From Phytobacter massiliensis JC163 (GTDB lineage Bacteria; Pseudomonadota; Gammaproteobacteria; Enterobacterales; Enterobacteriaceae), in the NCBI RefSeq assembly GCF_000321045.1, contig NZ_HE578946.1, positions 381,166-427,149 of the forward strand: a stretch of DNA of 45,984 bases, read 5' to 3'. Shown piece by piece: positions 7,726 to 16,317 of this stretch. The translations under genes and the position numbers were made by a program. The notes beneath the pieces were generated by a model. That model saw only the letters and a list, made by a program, of their open reading frames with translations, had not been told where the DNA came from and did not search any database. Position 1 is the first letter of the stretch, and every line of letters begins with the position of its first letter.

Positions 7726-8304
7726 TTAGCGCACGGCAGCCATCGCGGGGAAATGACGTGCGGTGCGTTGCGGCAACCGGCGCAGCAGCAGCCAGACAAT
7801 CACCACCGTCAGGACTTTATCCAGCAGGTTAGCGCCAAAGACGGCGAAGGCCACCGATTCCACCAGGTTTTGCCCCATCGCATGCATCCAGCCAACAAAG
7901 AGATCCGCGCCGCTGCCGGTCACGCCGCCGAACAGCGCGGTGCGCAAAGGAACGGCGACCAGCGTAACGGCGATGGTGATGAGCACGCCGCTCATCACGA
8001 CTTTCGGCAGGGTACGAAACCAGCCTGCGCGGGCCAGCCAGCCAGCCGCCAGGCCAATCACCATCGCCACCGGCGCGAAGGCGGCGGCAATGGGATCGGT
8101 AAGCAGCCCCCAAAGAAGGTTGGTCAGCAGGCCGGTCAACATGCCAACCAGCGGGCCAAGCAACACTGCGCTGATGATCGTGCCGATCGAATCAAGAAAG
8201 ATGGGCAACTTCAGCATGCTGATAAGCTGACCGCCAATCATATTGATGGCGATGGAGATCACAATAAGCGCCAGCGCCTGGCTGGTAAAAGAACGGTGAG
8301 CCAT
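7726..8304 (-). CDS. ECF transporter S component, substrate unknown
   Basis: Small, very hydrophobic protein of 192 residues with about five or six predicted membrane helices, as in substrate-binding S components of ECF importers. The N-terminal part has the pattern LPIFLDSIGTIISAVLLGP and GLLTNLLWGLLTDP, typical of S proteins, whose first helix carries small residues for contact with EcfT. I do not recognise it as RibU, BioY, ThiT, FolT or another named specificity, and I see no riboswitch upstream that would reveal the ligand. It starts 14 bp after the PPC/DUF296 gene with GAGGA upstream. Because it is encoded with its own EcfT and ATPases, this is a dedicated (group I) ECF system. Confidence 0.8.
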   Translation of the reverse strand: MAHRSFTSQALALIVISIAINMIGGQLISMLKLPIFLDSIGTIISAVLLGPLVGMLTGLLTNLLWGLLTDPIAAAFAPVAMVIGLAAGWLARAGWFRTLPKVVMSGVLITIAVTLVAVPLRTALFGGVTGSGADLFVGWMHAMGQNLVESVAFAVFGANLLDKVLTVVIVWLLLRRLPQRTARHFPAMAAVR

Positions 8305-8318
8305 AGGTTCCTCAGAGA

Positions 8319-8771
8319 TTATAAAGGGATGATATTACGCAGGGAGACGGCCAGTTCGTCATAGCCGGAAGCCGGGCAGGGGGCGCGGCTAAAGGTGTAA
8401 GCGGTGAGTTCGCCGATAACCAGCTCCAGGGTGGTGCGTACCGTGTTGCCCGGCATCACGTGGCCGCCGGTCATCGCGCCATTTTCATCGGCAACGCTTA
8501 AATGCAGATGTTCTCCGCCGCGCTCCAGCGTGCCGCTGAGTGAAATCACCTCGAACGTGCCGCTAAGGCGCGTGGTCTCTTCCCGGGCGGCAAAACGCAG
8601 GGCGACATCGGTCAAACTGCCGGTGCAGCCAGCAATCCAGGCGGCCTGTAGCTGATGGTGGTCGATAAAAGCATGAAGGGCGGAAAGCAGTTCTTGCCCC
8701 GGCGGCAGACGCAGCGCGTAAAAACGCGCGCCGGAGGCGTGAGCTAAAACAGGAAAAGGCAGTGCGGACAT
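8319..8771 (-). CDS. PPC/DUF296-domain protein
   Basis: Cytoplasmic protein of 150 residues made almost wholly of a PPC (plants and prokaryotes conserved, DUF296) domain. The diagnostic segment GEHLHLSVADENG followed by MTGGHVMPG is clear; its His residues resemble a metal-binding site seen in bacterial family members. Bacterial PPC proteins have no established general function. I chose ATG 8771 (MSALPFP) because GGAG lies eight bases upstream; an ATG at 8777 is only two bases from it. It is the first gene of the leftward ECF cassette, so it may bind or process the imported compound. That is inference from position. Confidence 0.8.
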   Translation of the reverse strand: MSALPFPVLAHASGARFYALRLPPGQELLSALHAFIDHHQLQAAWIAGCTGSLTDVALRFAAREETTRLSGTFEVISLSGTLERGGEHLHLSVADENGAMTGGHVMPGNTVRTTLELVIGELTAYTFSRAPCPASGYDELAVSLRNIIPL

Positions 8772-8934
8772 GGTCATTACTCCGAAACTCGGACGTGGGC
8801 GAGATAATAGAGAGGACGGCGCTCTCGCTTACTGACGCAGGTCACGAAAATGCGAATTGGTTCACTGTATGGCTTGCCGCGATAAAAGGGTAATTCTTAA
8901 TCTGGAATAACTTTGCCGGAAATGTGCATTAAAG

Positions 8935-8950
8935 TGTGATGTACATCAGA
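8935..8950. promoter_or_regulatory. CRP-binding site upstream of epd
   Basis: TGTGA-TGTACA-TCAGA matches the CRP consensus in 9 of 10 half-site positions. It lies about 200 bp before epd. CRP control of the epd-pgk operon is known in E. coli. Confidence 0.6.
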
Positions 8951-9007
8951 TAAATGGTTGCCAGCGCTGGACACCGATTCCTTTTATTCCACGTTTCGCT
9001 TATTCTG

Positions 9008-9023
9008 GCTGAACCGTTTCAGT
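9008..9023. promoter_or_regulatory. Cra (FruR) operator upstream of epd
   Basis: GCTGAACCGTTTCAGT is an almost perfect palindrome and a strong match to the Cra consensus (GCTGAA followed by CGTTTCA). It lies downstream of the promoter candidate at 8958-8987, so Cra would block transcription. Cra repression of epd-pgk is known in E. coli. Confidence 0.75.
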
Positions 9024-9141
9024 CGATAGCTTGTTCGACAATTAATCAATCAGTCGCAGTTTGCGACAGGCGAGGTTTCTCTCCAGGGGTTGCTGCATTA
9101 CTCTGTCAGCCACCTTTAACAGGTAACCTTGCAGGAGATCT

Positions 9142-10160
9142 ATGACCGTACGCATAGCGATTAATGGCTTCGGTCGCATCGGGCGCAATGTGGTTCGCGC
9201 GTTATATGAATCCGGGCGGCGAGCGGAAATCACCGTGGTGGCAATCAATGAACTGGCGGACGCCGCAGGCATCGCACATTTATTGAAATATGACACCAGC
9301 CACGGGCGTTTCGCGTGGGATGTGCGCCAGGAGCGCGAGCAGCTGTTTATTGGTGAAGACGCTATCCGACTCCTTCACCAACGCGATATCGCCGACTTGC
9401 CCTGGCGTGAACTGGGCGTCGATATCGTGCTGGACTGCACCGGCGTTTACGGCAGCCGCGCCGACGGGGAAGCGCATCTGGCCTCGGGAGCAAAAAAGTG
9501 CTTTTCTCCCACCCCGGCAGCAACGATCTGGACGCCACCGTTGTGTTTGGCGTTAACCAGGCCGCGCTTAAGCCAGACGATCGCATGGTATCGAACGCCT
9601 CCTGCACCACGAATTGCATAATTCCCGTCATTAAATTGTTGGATGATGCTTACGGCATTGAGACAGGAACCGTCACGACGATCCACTCTGCGATGCACGA
9701 TCAGCAGGTGATCGATGCGTATCACCCCGATCTTCGGCGTACCCGCGCGGCAAGCCAGTCGATCATTCCGGTCGATACCAAACTGGCGGCGGGGATAGCC
9801 CGTATTTTCCCGCAGTTTCACGATCGCTTCGAGGCGATTGCGGTGCGCGTACCGACCATTAATGTCACGGCAATCGACCTGAGCGTAACGGTGGAAAAAC
9901 CGGTAAAAGCCTGTGAAGTCAACGCGTTGCTGCAAAAAGCAGCACAGGGTGCATTTCATGGTATAGTTGACTATACGGAATTACCGTTGGTCTCAACAGA
10001 TTTTAACCACGATCCGCATAGCGCGATTGTGGATGGCACGCAAACACGAGTGAGCGGCGCGCACCTGATTAAAACGCTTGTCTGGTGCGATAACGAATGG
10101 GGCTTTGCTAACCGGATGCTCGACACGACGTTAGCAATGGCCGCACAAGGTTTCAGGTAG
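9142..10160 (+). pseudogene. epd: epd, erythrose-4-phosphate dehydrogenase, frameshifted in an A run
   Basis: Epd oxidises D-erythrose 4-phosphate to 4-phosphoerythronate for pyridoxal phosphate synthesis. Two frames together give the full 339-residue protein: 9142 to codon 119 (9498) in one frame, then from 9498 to 10160 in the -1 frame. The break is in GCAAAAAAGTG at 9490-9500, where one A is missing from the seven needed for Ala-Lys-Lys-Val. Without correction the product stops at 9621 after 159 residues and lacks catalytic Cys155 (SNASCTTNC). The in-frame bases A AAA AAG form the classic -1 slippery heptamer; slippage there would restore the exact family sequence. GTG 9498 with GGGAG seven bases upstream could also start a C-terminal piece. 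Other readings are a true null mutation or a homopolymer sequencing error. It is followed by pgk. Confidence 0.88.
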
Positions 10161-10212
10161 AGCGCACTTTGCGCTTGCAAAACTTTATCTAGAATCAACG
10201 AGAGGATTCACC

Positions 10213-11376
10213 ATGTCTGTAATTAAGATGACCGATCTGGATCTGGCTGGTAAACGCGTTTTTATCCGTGCGGATCTCAACGTACCGGTTAAAGAAGGGA
10301 AAGTAACCAGCGATGCGCGTATCCGCGCTTCCCTGCCGACCATCGAGCTGGCGCTGAAACAGGGCGCGAAGGTTATGGTCACCTCTCACCTGGGTCGTCC
10401 GACTGAAGGCGAGTACAACGAAGAATTCTCTCTGCTGCCGGTTGTTAATTACCTGAAAGACAAACTGTCCAACCCGGTACGTCTGGTTAAAGACTACCTG
10501 GACGGCGTTGACGTTGCCGAAGGCGAACTGGTCGTGCTGGAAAACGTTCGCTTCAACAAAGGCGAGAAGAAAGACGACGAAACCCTGTCTAAAAAATACG
10601 CCGCGCTGTGCGACGTGTTCGTTATGGACGCCTTCGGTACTGCGCACCGCGCGCAGGCTTCCACTCACGGTATCGGCAAATTCGCTGACGTCGCGTGCGC
10701 AGGCCCGCTGCTGGCCGCTGAACTTGACGCGCTGGGTAAAGCGCTGAAAGAGCCGGCTCGCCCGATGGTAGCTATCGTTGGTGGCTCCAAAGTTTCTACC
10801 AAACTGACCGTTCTGGATTCTCTGTCCAAAATCGCTGACCAGCTGATCGTCGGCGGCGGTATCGCTAACACCTTCGTTGCCGCTCAGGGCCACAACGTGG
10901 GCAAATCCCTGTACGAAGCAGACCTGGTTGACGAAGCAAAACGCCTGCTGGGCACCTGTGATATCCCGGTTCCGACCGATGTTCGCGTGGCGACCGAGTT
11001 CTCTGAAACGGCGACCGCAACCCTGAAATCTGTTAACGACATCAAAGATGAAGAGCAGATTCTGGACCTGGGCGACGCTTCTGCAGAAAAACTGGCTGAA
11101 ATCCTGAAAAACGCGAAGACCATTCTGTGGAACGGTCCGGTTGGCGTATTTGAATTCCCGAACTTCCGTAAAGGCACTGAAATCGTGGCTAACGCGATTG
11201 CCGACAGCGACGCGTTCTCCATCGCAGGCGGCGGCGATACCCTGGCGGCTATCGACCTGTTCGGTATTTCTGACAAAATTTCCTACATCTCCACCGGCGG
11301 CGGCGCATTCCTCGAATTCGTGGAAGGTAAAGTACTGCCAGCGGTAGCTATGCTTGAAGAGCGCGCTAAGCAGTAA
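10213..11376 (+). CDS. pgk: Phosphoglycerate kinase
   Basis: Glycolytic enzyme that converts 1,3-bisphosphoglycerate and ADP to 3-phosphoglycerate and ATP in the cytoplasm. The 387 residues match the E. coli enzyme in length and nearly throughout. Visible hallmarks are the N-terminal RADLNVPV, the substrate-binding [20 protein letters not shown], and the C-terminal nucleotide-site GGGDT and STGGGAFLE segments. The codon choice is strongly biased, as in highly expressed genes. It starts 52 bp after epd, with GAGAGGA upstream of the ATG, and is followed by a GC-rich stem-loop before fbaA. Confidence 0.98.
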   Translation: MSVIKMTDLDLAGKRVFIRADLNVPVKEGKVTSDARIRASLPTIELALKQGAKVMVTSHLGRPTEGEYNEEFSLLPVVNYLKDKLSNPVRLVKDYLDGVDVAEGELVVLENVRFNKGEKKDDETLSKKYAALCDVFVMDAFGTAHRAQASTHGIGKFADVACAGPLLAAELDALGKALKEPARPMVAIVGGSKVSTKLTVLDSLSKIADQLIVGGGIANTFVAAQGHNVGKSLYEADLVDEAKRLLGTCDIPVPTDVRVATEFSETATATLKSVNDIKDEEQILDLGDASAEKLAEILKNAKTILWNGPVGVFEFPNFRKGTEIVANAIADSDAFSIAGGGDTLAAIDLFGISDKISYISTGGGAFLEFVEGKVLPAVAMLEERAKQ

Positions 11377-11382
11377 TTTGAG

Positions 11383-11402
11383 CGGGCAGGGAAACCTGCC
11401 CG
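11383..11402 (+). other. Stem-loop between pgk and fbaA
   Basis: CGGGCAGG and CCTGCCCG pair perfectly around a GAAA tetraloop and are followed by ATTTTCT. It could act as a partial terminator or as a 3-prime end protecting pgk mRNA while allowing read-through into fbaA. Confidence 0.6.
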
Positions 11403-11459
11403 ATTTTCTAGCTCGCACCCTTTTTTAAGGCCCGACGATACAGATACAGGACTCGTAAC

Positions 11460-12539
11460 ATGTCTAAAATTTTTGATTTCGTAAAACCTGGCGTGATCAC
11501 CGGTGATGACGTACAGAAAGTGTTTCAGGTAGCTAAAGAAAACAACTTCGCTCTGCCAGCAGTAAACTGCGTGGGCACCGACTCCATCAACGCCGTTATG
11601 GAAGCCGCTGCGAAAGTTCGCTCTCCGGTTATCATTCAGTTCTCCAACGGCGGCGCAGCGTTTATCGCGGGCAAAGGCGTGAAAACTGACGTTCCGCAGG
11701 GCGCGGCAATCCTCGGCGCTATCTCTGGCGCGCACCACGTTCACCAGATGGCTGAGCACTACGGCGTGCCGGTTATCCTGCACACCGACCACTGCGCGAA
11801 GAAACTGCTGCCGTGGATCGACGGTCTGCTGGACGCGGGCGAGAAACACTTTGCCGCTACCGGCAAACCGCTGTTCTCTTCTCACATGATCGACCTGTCC
11901 GAAGAGTCTCTGGAAGAGAACATCGAGATCTGCTCTAAGTACCTGGCGCGCATGTCCAAAATGGGCATGACCCTGGAGATCGAACTGGGCTGCACCGGCG
12001 GTGAAGAAGATGGCGTGGACAACAGCCATATGGACGCTTCCGCTCTGTACACCCAGCCGGAAGATGTGGATTACGCGTACACCAAGCTGAACGCTATCAG
12101 CCCGCGTTTCACCATCGCTGCTTCCTTCGGTAACGTACACGGCGTTTACAAGCCGGGTAACGTTAAGCTGACCCCGACCATCCTGCGCGACTCTCAGGAA
12201 TATGTTTCTAAGAAACATAACCTGCCGCACAACAGCCTGAACTTCGTCTTCCACGGCGGCTCCGGCTCTACCGCTCAGGAAATCAAAGACTCCGTAAGCT
12301 ACGGCGTTATCAAAATGAACATCGATACCGATACCCAATGGGCGACCTGGGAAGGTGTTCTGAACTACTACAAAGAGAACGAAGCTTACCTGCAGGGTCA
12401 GCTGGGCAACCCGAAAGGCGAAGATCAGCCGAACAAGAAATACTACGATCCGCGCGTATGGCTGCGCTCTGCGCAGACCTCTATGATCGCCCGTCTGGAA
12501 CAGGCTTTCAAAGAGCTGAACGCGGTAGACGTACTGTAA
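11460..12539 (+). CDS. fbaA: Class II fructose-bisphosphate aldolase
   Basis: Zinc-dependent aldolase that interconverts fructose 1,6-bisphosphate with dihydroxyacetone phosphate and glyceraldehyde 3-phosphate. The 359 residues equal the E. coli protein in length. The motif ILHTDHCAKK contains the catalytic Asp and a zinc-ligand His. ELGCTGGEEDGVDNS and FGNVHGVYKPGN carry further zinc ligands, and FHGGSGS the phosphate-binding loop. Codon use is highly biased, like pgk. It starts 83 bp after pgk and is closed by a strong terminator at 12562-12586. In E. coli it is transcribed both with epd-pgk and from its own promoters. Confidence 0.98.
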   Translation: MSKIFDFVKPGVITGDDVQKVFQVAKENNFALPAVNCVGTDSINAVMEAAAKVRSPVIIQFSNGGAAFIAGKGVKTDVPQGAAILGAISGAHHVHQMAEHYGVPVILHTDHCAKKLLPWIDGLLDAGEKHFAATGKPLFSSHMIDLSEESLEENIEICSKYLARMSKMGMTLEIELGCTGGEEDGVDNSHMDASALYTQPEDVDYAYTKLNAISPRFTIAASFGNVHGVYKPGNVKLTPTILRDSQEYVSKKHNLPHNSLNFVFHGGSGSTAQEIKDSVSYGVIKMNIDTDTQWATWEGVLNYYKENEAYLQGQLGNPKGEDQPNKKYYDPRVWLRSAQTSMIARLEQAFKELNAVDVL

Positions 12540-12561
12540 TTTCGCTTTAGTGCATAAACTG

Positions 12562-12586
12562 AGGCCCGCTGATGCGGGCCTTTTTT
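12562..12586 (+). terminator. Rho-independent terminator after fbaA
   Basis: GGCCCGC (12563-12569) pairs with GCGGGCC (12574-12580) around TGAT, followed by six T. It closes the epd-pgk-fbaA unit. Confidence 0.92.
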
Positions 12587-12724
12587 ATTGCTTATTCAAA
12601 GGCCTGCTCTATCCCTTGAATGTGATCTGGTTGGCAAATTTGCCTCTTTTGTTTACCCTTTAGGAGAATGTCTGCCACCGTCGGGGGCGTTTGCTCCTGT
12701 ACGGCACTCTATAAGGAAAGAAGA

Positions 12725-13585
12725 ATGGAAGATCTGAACGTCGTCGATAGCCTCAATCATGCGGGCTCCTGGCTGGTAACGAACCAGGCGCTGCTGCTGA
12801 GCTACGCGGTCAATATTGTTGCGGCGATCGCCATCATCATTGTGGGGATGATCATTGCCCGCATGATTTCAAACACCGTTAACAAACTGATGCGCGCGCG
12901 CCATATTGATGCCACCGTGGCGGATTTTCTCTCCGCGCTGGTGCGTTATGGCATTATTGCTTTTACCCTGATCGCAGCGCTCGGGCGCGTGGGGGTCCAG
13001 ACCGCATCGGTTATCGCGGTACTCGGTGCCGCCGGTCTGGCGATTGGTCTGGCGTTGCAGGGATCGCTCTCGAACCTGGCGGCCGGGGTGCTGCTGGTCA
13101 CTTTCCGTCCGTTCCGTTCGGGGGAATACGTCGACTTAGGCGGTGTAGCGGGTACGGTGCTGCAGGTGCAGATTTTCTCCACCACCCTGCGCAGCGTCGA
13201 TGGTCGTATCATTGTTATCCCGAACGGTAAAATCATTGCCAACAACATCATTAACTTCTCCCGCGAGCCGGTCCGCCGCAATGAATTTATCATTGGCGTG
13301 GCCTACGATTCGGATATCGATCTGGTGAAGCGTCTGCTGACGGAGATTATTGAGGCCGACGATCGCATTCTTAAAGACCGTGATATGACGGTTCGCCTGA
13401 ATGAGCTTGGCGCGTCCTCGATTAATTTTGTGGTACGCGTCTGGAGCAACAGCAGCGACCTGCAAAACGTCTACTGGGATGTGCTGGAAAAAATCAAACG
13501 TACCTTTGATGAGCACGGCATCAGCTTCCCGTATCCGCAGATGGATGTCAATTTCAGACGGGTAAAAGAGCCAGAACAACAGTAA
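12725..13585 (+). CDS. mscS: Small-conductance mechanosensitive channel MscS
   Basis: Inner-membrane channel that opens on hypo-osmotic shock, working as a homoheptamer. The 286 residues equal E. coli MscS in length. There are three membrane helices: about 29-57, 68-91, and the pore-lining helix 96-127 with its Gly/Ala pattern [18 protein letters not shown] beta domain follows ([14 protein letters not shown]) and then an alpha/beta cytoplasmic cage. I start at ATG 12725 (MEDLNVV), which has AAGGA seven bases upstream and matches the family. An in-frame ATG at 12668 has AGGAG only one or two bases away and would add 19 foreign residues. A terminator follows at 13590-13616. Confidence 0.97.
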   Translation: MEDLNVVDSLNHAGSWLVTNQALLLSYAVNIVAAIAIIIVGMIIARMISNTVNKLMRARHIDATVADFLSALVRYGIIAFTLIAALGRVGVQTASVIAVLGAAGLAIGLALQGSLSNLAAGVLLVTFRPFRSGEYVDLGGVAGTVLQVQIFSTTLRSVDGRIIVIPNGKIIANNIINFSREPVRRNEFIIGVAYDSDIDLVKRLLTEIIEADDRILKDRDMTVRLNELGASSINFVVRVWSNSSDLQNVYWDVLEKIKRTFDEHGISFPYPQMDVNFRRVKEPEQQ

Positions 13586-13589
13586 GTTA

Positions 13590-13616
13590 CAGAGCCGACA
13601 CTGTCGGCTCTTTTTT
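13590..13616 (+). terminator. Rho-independent terminator after mscS
   Basis: GAGCCGAC (13592-13599) pairs with GTCGGCTC (13603-13610) around a three-base loop, followed by six T. Confidence 0.92.
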
Positions 13617-13722
13617 AACTCCCTTCATCAGAATTGCTAATCAATCATTAAAATTTCCCATTTCCGCTAATGTTAAGGAGCAGGTATAGTCAGCTCCCGA
13701 ACGAAATGAGTGGGAATTGAAC

Positions 13723-14358
13723 GTGTTATATCATTATTTTCAAGGGCTTATCCTTGGTGCAGCGCTGATCCTGCCGCTGGGGCCGCAAAATGCGTTTGTG
13801 ATGAATCAGGGCATTCGCAGACAGTACCATTTAATGACGGCGCTGCTCTGCGCCCTGAGCGACCTGCTGCTGATTTGCGCCGGTGTTTTCGGCGGCAGCG
13901 CGCTGCTCATGCAGTCGCCCTGGCTGCTGGGGCTGGTCACCTGGGGCGGCGTCGCCTTTTTGTTGTGGTACGGCTTCGGCGCGCTTAAAACCGCCTTTAG
14001 CCAGCATATTGAGATCGACAGCGAGGCGGCGCTGAAACAGGGGCGCTGGAAAATTATCGCCACCATGCTAGCGGTAACGTGGCTTAACCCGCATGTGTAC
14101 CTGGACACTTTTGTTGTGCTGGGCAGCCTGGGCGGCCAGCTTGAGCCGGACCCGCGCCGCTGGTTTGCGCTGGGAACGATCAGCGCCTCGTTTATCTGGT
14201 TCTTTGGTCTGGCGCTGCTGGCGGCATGGCTGGCGCCGCGCCTGCGCACGGCAAAAGCGCAGCGTGTTATCAACCTGCTGGTGGGCGCGGTCATGTGGTA
14301 TATCGCGCTGAAGCTGGCGGGAGAGGGGGTCGTTCACATGCAGGCGCTGCTGAACTAA
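13723..14358 (+). CDS. argO: Arginine exporter ArgO (LysE family)
   Basis: Inner-membrane exporter of arginine and its toxic analogue canavanine, LysE/RhtB superfamily, 211 residues as in E. coli. The N-terminal signature [17 protein letters not shown] is conserved, and about five or six hydrophobic segments are visible. The GTG at 13723 is chosen because GGGA lies seven bases upstream and the length fits; a TTG two codons upstream has almost no spacer. In E. coli ArgP activates argO when arginine is abundant, and argP lies about 900 bp downstream here on the other strand. The gap 13617-13722 is where ArgP would bind; I did not identify an operator by eye. Confidence 0.95.
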   Translation: MLYHYFQGLILGAALILPLGPQNAFVMNQGIRRQYHLMTALLCALSDLLLICAGVFGGSALLMQSPWLLGLVTWGGVAFLLWYGFGALKTAFSQHIEIDSEAALKQGRWKIIATMLAVTWLNPHVYLDTFVVLGSLGGQLEPDPRRWFALGTISASFIWFFGLALLAAWLAPRLRTAKAQRVINLLVGAVMWYIALKLAGEGVVHMQALLN

Positions 14359-14449
14359 GCGTAGTCCGATGGACAAAGCGCTAACATTCGCTAAGCTTCA
14401 CAGGCGTGCCGTTACCCTGGGACGCGACAAGCCACATGGAGGAGCAACC

Positions 14450-15199
14450 GTGAAGTTTAAAATGATAGCCCTTGCGGCCTTAGTAGGATTTGGCGCAATG
14501 TCGGTTCAGGCAAGCGAACTGCCTGATGGCCCGCACATTGTCACTTCGGGAACCGCAAGCGTGGACGCGGTACCGGATATCGCCACCCTGGCGATCGAAG
14601 TTAACGTCGCGGCAAAAGATGCGGCGTCGGCAAAGAAACAGGCTGACGATCGCGTTGCGCAATACCTGACATTTCTCAGCGAAAATAAAGTAGAGAAAAA
14701 GGATATCGACTCTGCCAATTTGCGTACCCAGCCGGATTACGATTATCAGAACGGTAAAAGTATTCTTAAAGGTTACCGCGCGGTACGTACCGTCGAGGTG
14801 ACCCTGCGCGATCTTGATAAGCTTAATTCGCTGCTGGATGGCGCGCTGAAAGCGGGGCTGAATGAAATTCGCTCTGTCTCGCTGGGCGTTGCGCAACCGG
14901 ACGAATATAAAGACAAGGCGCGTAAAGCGGCGATTGACGATGCCGTTCATCAGGCGCAGCAGCTTGCCAGCGGCTTTAATGCGAAGCTTGGTCCGGTCTA
15001 CAGCGTGCGTTACCACGTTTCTAACTATCAGCCGAGCCCGATGGTGCGGATGATGAAAGCGGCGCCGGCACAGGCATCAGCCGATGAAAGCTATGAGCAG
15101 CCGTCGATTCAGTTTGAAGACCAGGTTGATGTGGTATTCCAGCTGGAGCCGACCCAGGCCCAGACGGAGCAGCCCGCCACCGCCGACAAAGCGCAGTAA
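14450..15199 (+). CDS. yggE: SIMPL-domain (DUF541) periplasmic protein YggE
   Basis: Secreted protein of 249 residues with a clear signal peptide: KFK, then a hydrophobic run and cleavage probably after VQA near residue 22. The rest is a SIMPL/DUF541 domain, including HIVTSGTASVDAVPDIATL and the GYRAVRTVEVTLRDLDKL segment. E. coli YggE has been linked to lower oxidative stress; its biochemical action is unknown to me. The start is GTG 14450, preceded by GGAGGAG five bases upstream; the longer ATG-started frame from 14369 has no ribosome site and would mask the signal peptide. A REP element lies between it and the convergent argP. Confidence 0.93.
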   Translation: MKFKMIALAALVGFGAMSVQASELPDGPHIVTSGTASVDAVPDIATLAIEVNVAAKDAASAKKQADDRVAQYLTFLSENKVEKKDIDSANLRTQPDYDYQNGKSILKGYRAVRTVEVTLRDLDKLNSLLDGALKAGLNEIRSVSLGVAQPDEYKDKARKAAIDDAVHQAQQLASGFNAKLGPVYSVRYHVSNYQPSPMVRMMKAAPAQASADESYEQPSIQFEDQVDVVFQLEPTQAQTEQPATADKAQ

Positions 15200-15208
15200 A
15201 GCCATATG

Positions 15209-15243
15209 TAGCCCGGATAAGGCGCATGTGCGCCGCATCCGGG
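15209..15243. repeat. REP/BIME palindromic element
   Basis: CCCGGATAAGGCGC and GCGCCGCATCCGGG form an imperfect hairpin with the typical enterobacterial REP sequence. It lies in the 50-bp gap between convergent yggE and argP, a usual site for REP elements that stabilise 3-prime ends. Confidence 0.85.
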
Positions 15244-15249
15244 ACACAC

Positions 15250-16143
15250 TCAATCCTGCCGCAACACTTTGTGACCGTATGCCAGCAGCGCATCGGTCAC
15301 GTTGCGCATCATCCGGCTTTCCGGGGCGAAACGGTGCCAGTAAAGCATACGGCGTTGAAACAGCCCTGGCGTCAAGTCGATAAGCTCCCCGGCATTTAAC
15401 TCTTTTTCAATCTGCAGATGCGGGATCATGCAGCAGGTGGTGCCCTGACGCGCCAGCTGCACAAACGCTTCCGACGAGTTCACGATATGGCAGGGCACGC
15501 TGCCCGGCGGCAGGTCGAAATTCTGCTGTAAGAAAGCCTGGTGCATATCATCAAGATGATCGAACGCTACCGCCGGCGCTTTCAGCAGCGCTGAACGGGT
15601 TACGCCGTTGGGAAAGTAGCGTTCGGCAAAGGCCTTTGACCCCACAAACAGGTAATCCAGCGCGCCGAGCTGATCCACCAGGCAGCTTGGTAAGGCCTGG
15701 GGCTGAATACTCACCGCGCCCACCACTTCACCCCGACGTAAGCGCTCCTGGGTGCGGGTTTCATCTTCCACCTGCAAATTGAGTCGGATAGGCGAATCGG
15801 CCAGCACCGGCGCCAGCGCGGGCAGCAGCCAGGTCGCCAGACTGTCGGCGTTGACCGCCAGCGAAAGCAGCAGAGGGGTGGAACCAATCTGCTCATCGCC
15901 CAGCCACTCCTCTTCCAGCAGTTCCACCTGCCGCAGCAGCGCCAGCAGCTTCTGACCCTGTTCCGTCGGGCGCGGCGGCACCGTGCGCACCAGCAATGGC
16001 TGGCCAAACATGTTTTCGAGCTGTTTAATACGCTGGGATACGGCGGACTGAGTGATACACAGCTTTTGCGCGGCGCGCTCAAACCCCCGTTCGCGGATCA
16101 CCGCATCAAGCGCCTGTAACGTTCTGTAGTCCGGACGTTTCAT
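15250..16143 (-). CDS. argP: LysR-type regulator ArgP (IciA)
   Basis: Transcription factor that senses arginine and lysine and activates argO among other genes; it was also described as the replication inhibitor IciA. The 297 residues match E. coli ArgP almost completely. The N-terminal winged helix-turn-helix includes [24 protein letters not shown] (written here as two parts: [10 protein letters not shown] and [10 protein letters not shown]), followed by a two-lobed effector domain. The start ATG at 16143 (MKRPDYR) agrees with the family, although the nearest AGGAG is twelve bases upstream. It is divergent from rpiA, sharing a 174-bp gap with a consensus CRP site. Confidence 0.97.
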   Translation of the reverse strand: MKRPDYRTLQALDAVIRERGFERAAQKLCITQSAVSQRIKQLENMFGQPLLVRTVPPRPTEQGQKLLALLRQVELLEEEWLGDEQIGSTPLLLSLAVNADSLATWLLPALAPVLADSPIRLNLQVEDETRTQERLRRGEVVGAVSIQPQALPSCLVDQLGALDYLFVGSKAFAERYFPNGVTRSALLKAPAVAFDHLDDMHQAFLQQNFDLPPGSVPCHIVNSSEAFVQLARQGTTCCMIPHLQIEKELNAGELIDLTPGLFQRRMLYWHRFAPESRMMRNVTDALLAYGHKVLRQD

Positions 16144-16229
16144 CTGACTGACATACTCCTGCAAAATAATTACTTAGCACTATGACATAAAACCGGTGCG
16201 GGTACAGGCGAAAATATGACTGCCGGTAA

Positions 16230-16245
16230 TGTGACACAGCTCACA
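16230..16245. promoter_or_regulatory. Consensus CRP-binding site between argP and rpiA
   Basis: TGTGA-CACAGC-TCACA matches both CRP half-sites exactly. Its centre is about 44 bp before the likely rpiA start of transcription (from the -10 at 16270-16275), close to the class II activator position. It could also act on divergent argP. Confidence 0.7.
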
Positions 16246-16275
16246 GGGACATTTGGCCCTTCCATGTTTTATAAT
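16246..16275 (+). promoter_or_regulatory. rpiA promoter
   Basis: A perfect -10 TATAAT (16270-16275) is preceded at 18 bp by GGGACA (16246-16251), a poor -35. The weak -35 fits an activator-dependent promoter with the CRP site directly upstream. Confidence 0.6.
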
Positions 16276-16317
16276 GCGCTGCGAATTACACACCATTCTC
16301 ACCACAGGCGAATGACC

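Larger units (their letters stand above)
8772..9141. promoter_or_regulatory. Divergent control region between the ECF cassette and epd
   Basis: This 370-bp gap carries a CRP-type site (8935-8950), a promoter candidate (TTGCCA at 8958-8963 and TTTTAT at 8982-8987, 18-bp spacing) and a Cra site (9008-9023), all arranged for rightward epd-pgk transcription. I found no convincing promoter or riboswitch for the leftward ECF cassette between 8772 and 8930. Confidence 0.5.

Noticed and set aside
9498-10160. Separate gene starting at GTG 9498
   Set aside because: It is the C-terminal part of Epd; upstream frame encodes the matching N-terminus, so a frameshift explains both. Internal initiation remains possible and is noted with epd.
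10195-12338. Long open frames on the minus strand opposite pgk and fbaA (407 and 351 codons)
   Set aside because: They mirror strongly codon-biased genes; biased sense codons leave few antisense stops. No start signals or recognisable families.
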